Source: Nitrososphaerota archaeon (GTDB lineage Archaea > Thermoproteota > Nitrososphaeria > Nitrososphaerales > Gagatemarchaeaceae). From it: a stretch of DNA of 51,232 nucleotides. The stretch lies in contig JAPCJO010000008.1 in the NCBI GenBank assembly GCA_027886905.1, positions 1 through 51,232 of the forward strand, read 5' to 3'. A program made the translations under genes and the position numbers. Below the pieces are notes generated by a model. The model was given only the letters and a program-made list of their open reading frames with translations, was not told the DNA's origin and ran no database searches. Below are positions 49,739-51,232 of this stretch, piece by piece; positions within the stretch are counted from its first letter, which is position 1, and every line of letters starts with the position of its first letter.

Positions 49739-51232
49739 GGGACCCCACGAAGGCGTGCTTCTCGGCGGCGTAGCTGTATTTGGTCGACCTAGGCTCCCAA
49801 CATCTGCGCTGAAATAGATCCCGAACTTTTCTATTCACGAAGGCCTCAGGTCAAGACTTGGCGCAGGCAATAGGGCTCTGGTTGGCAGAAGGTGACCACA
49901 AAACGTTGCGTGAAGTTACGTTCACCAACAACGACTCGAAACTCGTAGCCTTCTTTCACCATGTGCTTTGGAAGCGTTCTAGACCACGTAACCCAGCAAG
50001 AGTGTATGTCTACCGGCCGTCTAGGCATGCGACCTACGATAGGCCGGTCTCAGGCGCCATTTACAGGACCTACATTGACCATCGGGCCAATGTGCCGTAT
50101 TACATTTACAGAGTCTCTGGAGTTGATTTGGCGAGAACATGGCGAAGGACGTCGCGGACGATGTGCGCTGATTCGTCCAATTATCAAGGAATACTTCAGG
50201 GTTTTTTTGCCGGAGAGGGCAACGTCAAGCAAAACGTGGGTCATTCTTCGAGAGTTCTTCGAATCGCTCAAGGCAGAAGACTCGCACTTCTTGAGCGGAT
50301 TTTGCGCTTTTTCAGTGTGAAATTCAGATACGAGTCGTCAGAAAGATACTACGTAATTTCCGGTCGAGAGAACTTGGAAAAGCTATGGAGGATCGGCGTA
50401 ACCGAACTGCATTCGAAGAAGCACGCAAGATTTGCCGCCATGATATCGTCATATCAACAGTATCATTACGGACGGGGTTACCTCGGTCCCCGAATATTAG
50501 AGATTCTCTCGTCGCCCTCGACCACTAGCGAAATTGCCACCCGAGTGAAACGAGGCGAGTCGAGGGTAATTCAACTACTGACCGCGCTCCACCGGAAAGG
50601 CGAAGTCGAAAAGTTCAACGTAAGAAGCTCATGTTATTGGATTAGGAGCGACCAACAATGCGTAATAATTTCCAATGAGAAGTCCAATATCCTCAAATCG
50701 CTTTCGTCTCCTCGGCGGCTGTCCGAGATTGCTAAAGCCGTCGGTCGTACCGAAAAGTCGGTCTCTAGGAGACTTGCGGAGTTGACTAGGCTCGGTCTTG
50801 TCGAGAAAGCAAACTCTAATTGGCGAGCAATCGAGGTATCAAAGCGGGTGATTGTCAAATAACGCTTATCGGTGGGGTCGATGAGGCCGGGAGAGAGCGC
50901 GACGAAAAGTCCGCTCCCCGCGAGGTTGCGTACTCGGCCCACTCGCGGTCGCAGGCGTCTCAATAGAATCATCAAGGCTTCAGGAGCTCTCGGAGCTCGG
51001 CGTCAAGGACTCGAAGCTTCTCTCGCCGGGGCAGCGGGACGCACTCTTTCCCGAGATACTGAAGATATGCAAGGGCGTCGAGGTCTCCCGCATCCCACCC
51101 CGGATGATCGACCGGTACGTAAGCAGGGGGAAGAAGTACAGGCGGCTAAACTACCTAGAGACCATCCACATGGCCAAGGTCATCGACGCGCTCGGCGTGG
51201 ACGAGGTCTTCATCGACGCGCCTGACATCAAT
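49731..51232 (+). CDS. rnhB: Ribonuclease HII, split by two predicted introns, 3' end beyond window
   Basis: RNase HII cleaves RNA in RNA-DNA hybrids and removes misincorporated ribonucleotides. The gene is in three pieces. Exon 1 (49731-49754) starts with TTG, six bases after an in-frame TAA, and reads LDRGPHEG. Exon 2 (50871-50893, 23 nt) reads GGVDEAG and two bases of Arg. Exon 3 (50923-51232, open at the edge) reads on as RGCVLGPLAVAGVSIES, then VKDSKLLSPGQRDALF, NYLETIHMAK and DEVFIDAPDIN, all RNase HII blocks. The catalytic Asp-Glu of VDEAG is in exon 2. Unspliced frames stop at 49817 or 50966. Joining the exons restores GVDEAGRGCVLGPL, close to archaeal RNase HII. Splicing is predicted, not seen. 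Confidence 0.75.
49755..50870 (+). mobile_element. Predicted BHB intron 1 in rnhB, carrying a homing endonuclease gene
   Basis: Flanks fold as an archaeal splice motif. Outer helix: GACCCCAC (49741-49748) pairs perfectly with GTGGGGTC (50872-50879). Central helix: GAAG (49749-49752) with CTTA (50865-50868), three pairs plus one G-A mismatch. Bulges of three bases: GCG (49753-49755) and TCG (50869-50871). The normal cut after the second bulge base gives 49754|49755 and 50870|50871, which joins codons in frame. The inner helix is weak. The endonuclease gene fills most of the intron and stops eight bases before its end. Confidence 0.62.
49858..50862 (+). CDS. LAGLIDADG homing endonuclease with two C-terminal winged helices
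   Basis: A protein of 334 residues, TTG start, lying inside rnhB intron 1. Two LAGLIDADG-type helices: AIGLWLAEGD (4-13) and GILQGFFAGEGN (111-122), so it is a monomer with a pseudo-twofold core (about 1-210). Then two winged-helix domains: residues about 217-270 (ILEILSSPSTTSEIATRVKR, VIQLLTALHRKGEVEKF) and about 280-330 (SEIAKAVGRTEKSVSRRLAELTRLGLVEKA). The coding sequence is clearly more A/T-rich than its neighbours. It probably cuts intronless rnhB at the exon 1-exon 2 junction to spread the intron. The winged helices may add DNA specificity or self-regulation. Confidence 0.85.
   Translation: MAQAIGLWLAEGDHKTLREVTFTNNDSKLVAFFHHVLWKRSRPRNPARVYVYRPSRHATYDRPVSGAIYRTYIDHRANVPYYIYRVSGVDLARTWRRTSRTMCADSSNYQGILQGFFAGEGNVKQNVGHSSRVLRIAQGRRLALLERILRFFSVKFRYESSERYYVISGRENLEKLWRIGVTELHSKKHARFAAMISSYQQYHYGRGYLGPRILEILSSPSTTSEIATRVKRGESRVIQLLTALHRKGEVEKFNVRSSCYWIRSDQQCVIISNEKSNILKSLSSPRRLSEIAKAVGRTEKSVSRRLAELTRLGLVEKANSNWRAIEVSKRVIVK
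50894..50922 (+). other. Predicted 29-nt BHB intron 2 in rnhB
   Basis: These 29 bases break the reading frame inside the codons for the GRG motif. Central helix CGGG (50888-50891) pairs with CCCG (50917-50920). Three-base bulges are AGA (50892-50894) and CGA (50921-50923). Inner helix GAGCG (50895-50899) pairs with CGCTC (50912-50916), then GAC/GTC closes a GAAAA loop. The usual cut after the second bulge base gives 50893|50894 and 50922|50923, within the four registers (50892-50895 for the exon 2 end) that restore the frame. The outer helix is poor, so it is a relaxed HBh'-type motif. Confidence 0.65.

Noticed and set aside
49757-49783. The frame after exon 1 reads GVLLGGVAVFG, resembling the rnhB segment GCVLGPLAVAG, as if a duplicated 5' fragment.
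   Set aside because: Similarity is limited to a few Gly/Ala/Val/Leu residues, catalytic residues are absent, and the region is better explained as the start of intron 1.
50820-50894. TTG at 50820 as the true rnhB start, with the endonuclease gene simply inserted upstream.
   Set aside because: Kept as an alternative but disfavoured: it would give 17 unrelated residues overlapping the endonuclease end, and ignores the perfect 8-base pairing of both flanks and the in-frame exon 1.
50894-50922. Programmed ribosomal frameshift to bridge the two rnhB frames.
   Set aside because: Reading through would insert about ten residues in the DEAGRG active-site motif; no slippery site is visible. Exact removal of 29 bases restores the family motif instead.
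50872-51225. Long plus-strand frame starting at 50872 with Arg/Pro-rich translation.
   Set aside because: It is a shadow in the wrong frame over rnhB; the real frame shows RNase HII motifs.
1-51232. CRISPR arrays, tRNA or rRNA genes.
   Set aside because: No regularly spaced repeats and no cloverleaf with a TTC-type arm were seen in any spacer when read by eye; a covariance-model scan would be needed to exclude a hidden tRNA.

Overview
The window reads as a chromosomal segment of a GC-rich archaeon, most likely a TACK lineage near Nitrososphaeria (Thaumarchaeota). Evidence for an archaeon is TFB, the hRPC39-like factor TFE-beta, SRP19, Gar1, eS8, an Sm-like protein, Rio2, archaeal-type MetK, pantoate kinase, DUF373 and a Smc-ScpA-ScpB operon. 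Many starts are TTG or GTG. Many genes have an A/T-rich TATA-like box 22-36 bases before the start, as expected for leaderless mRNAs. Class placement is an inference. No rRNA, tRNA or CRISPR array was seen, and no gene-free stretch exceeds about 210 bases.

Layout. 1-3.6 kb: two unrecognised proteins, a protein like eukaryotic ribosomal eL22, cis-prenyltransferase UppS and DUF373. 3.7-13.6 kb: acyl-CoA metabolism, with an acyl-CoA ligase, a canonical thiolase, an ECF S component, two DUF35 proteins, acetoacetyl-CoA synthetase and two thiolase-fold proteins without catalytic Cys/His. This block is interrupted by an A/T-rich LAGLIDADG endonuclease gene on the opposite strand. 13.7-21.6 kb: TrmB-like regulator, AlkA, acyl-CoA dehydrogenase, EtfB, EtfA, a membrane protein, beta-carbonic anhydrase and a membrane Fe-S oxidoreductase that can pass ETF electrons to quinone. 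21.7-32.2 kb: degenerate J-domain protein, RqcH/NFACT, EMC6-like protein, secreted CAP protein, RadB-like ATPase, cupredoxin, DUF488, LSm, MetK, Rio2 and an alpha/beta hydrolase. 32.2-39.9 kb: cofactor genes (AIR-synthase-like protein, ECF S component, ThiR-like HTH-ThiN regulator, CTP synthase, MscS-like channel, AbrB-PhoU regulator, ECF S component, pantoate kinase). 40-51.2 kb: Smc-ScpA-ScpB, then information-processing genes (eS8, SRP19, Gar1, TFB, TFE-beta, FtsJ, Trm1, THEP1 NTPase) and rnhB running off the end.

The most unusual locus is rnhB (RNase HII). Its reading frame is broken twice inside the first conserved block. Both breaks look like archaeal bulge-helix-bulge (BHB) introns. 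Intron 1 is about 1.1 kb (49755-50870) and holds a LAGLIDADG endonuclease with two C-terminal winged helices. Intron 2 is only 29 nt (50894-50922). Cutting at the BHB-predicted bonds joins a TTG start overlapping the THEP1 gene, a 23-nt middle exon and the rest of the gene in frame, restoring the motif GVDEAGRGCVLGPL. BHB introns in protein genes are rare (the well-known case is cbf5), so this is the main candidate for something undescribed.

Other points: exact palindromes sit in the control regions of the AbrB-PhoU gene and the ThiR-like gene; an ECF S component abuts pantoate kinase; a cytochrome-oxidase-II-like cupredoxin has lost CuA ligands; and the Cys-less thiolase pair with DUF35 partners resembles thiolase-fold aldolase systems.
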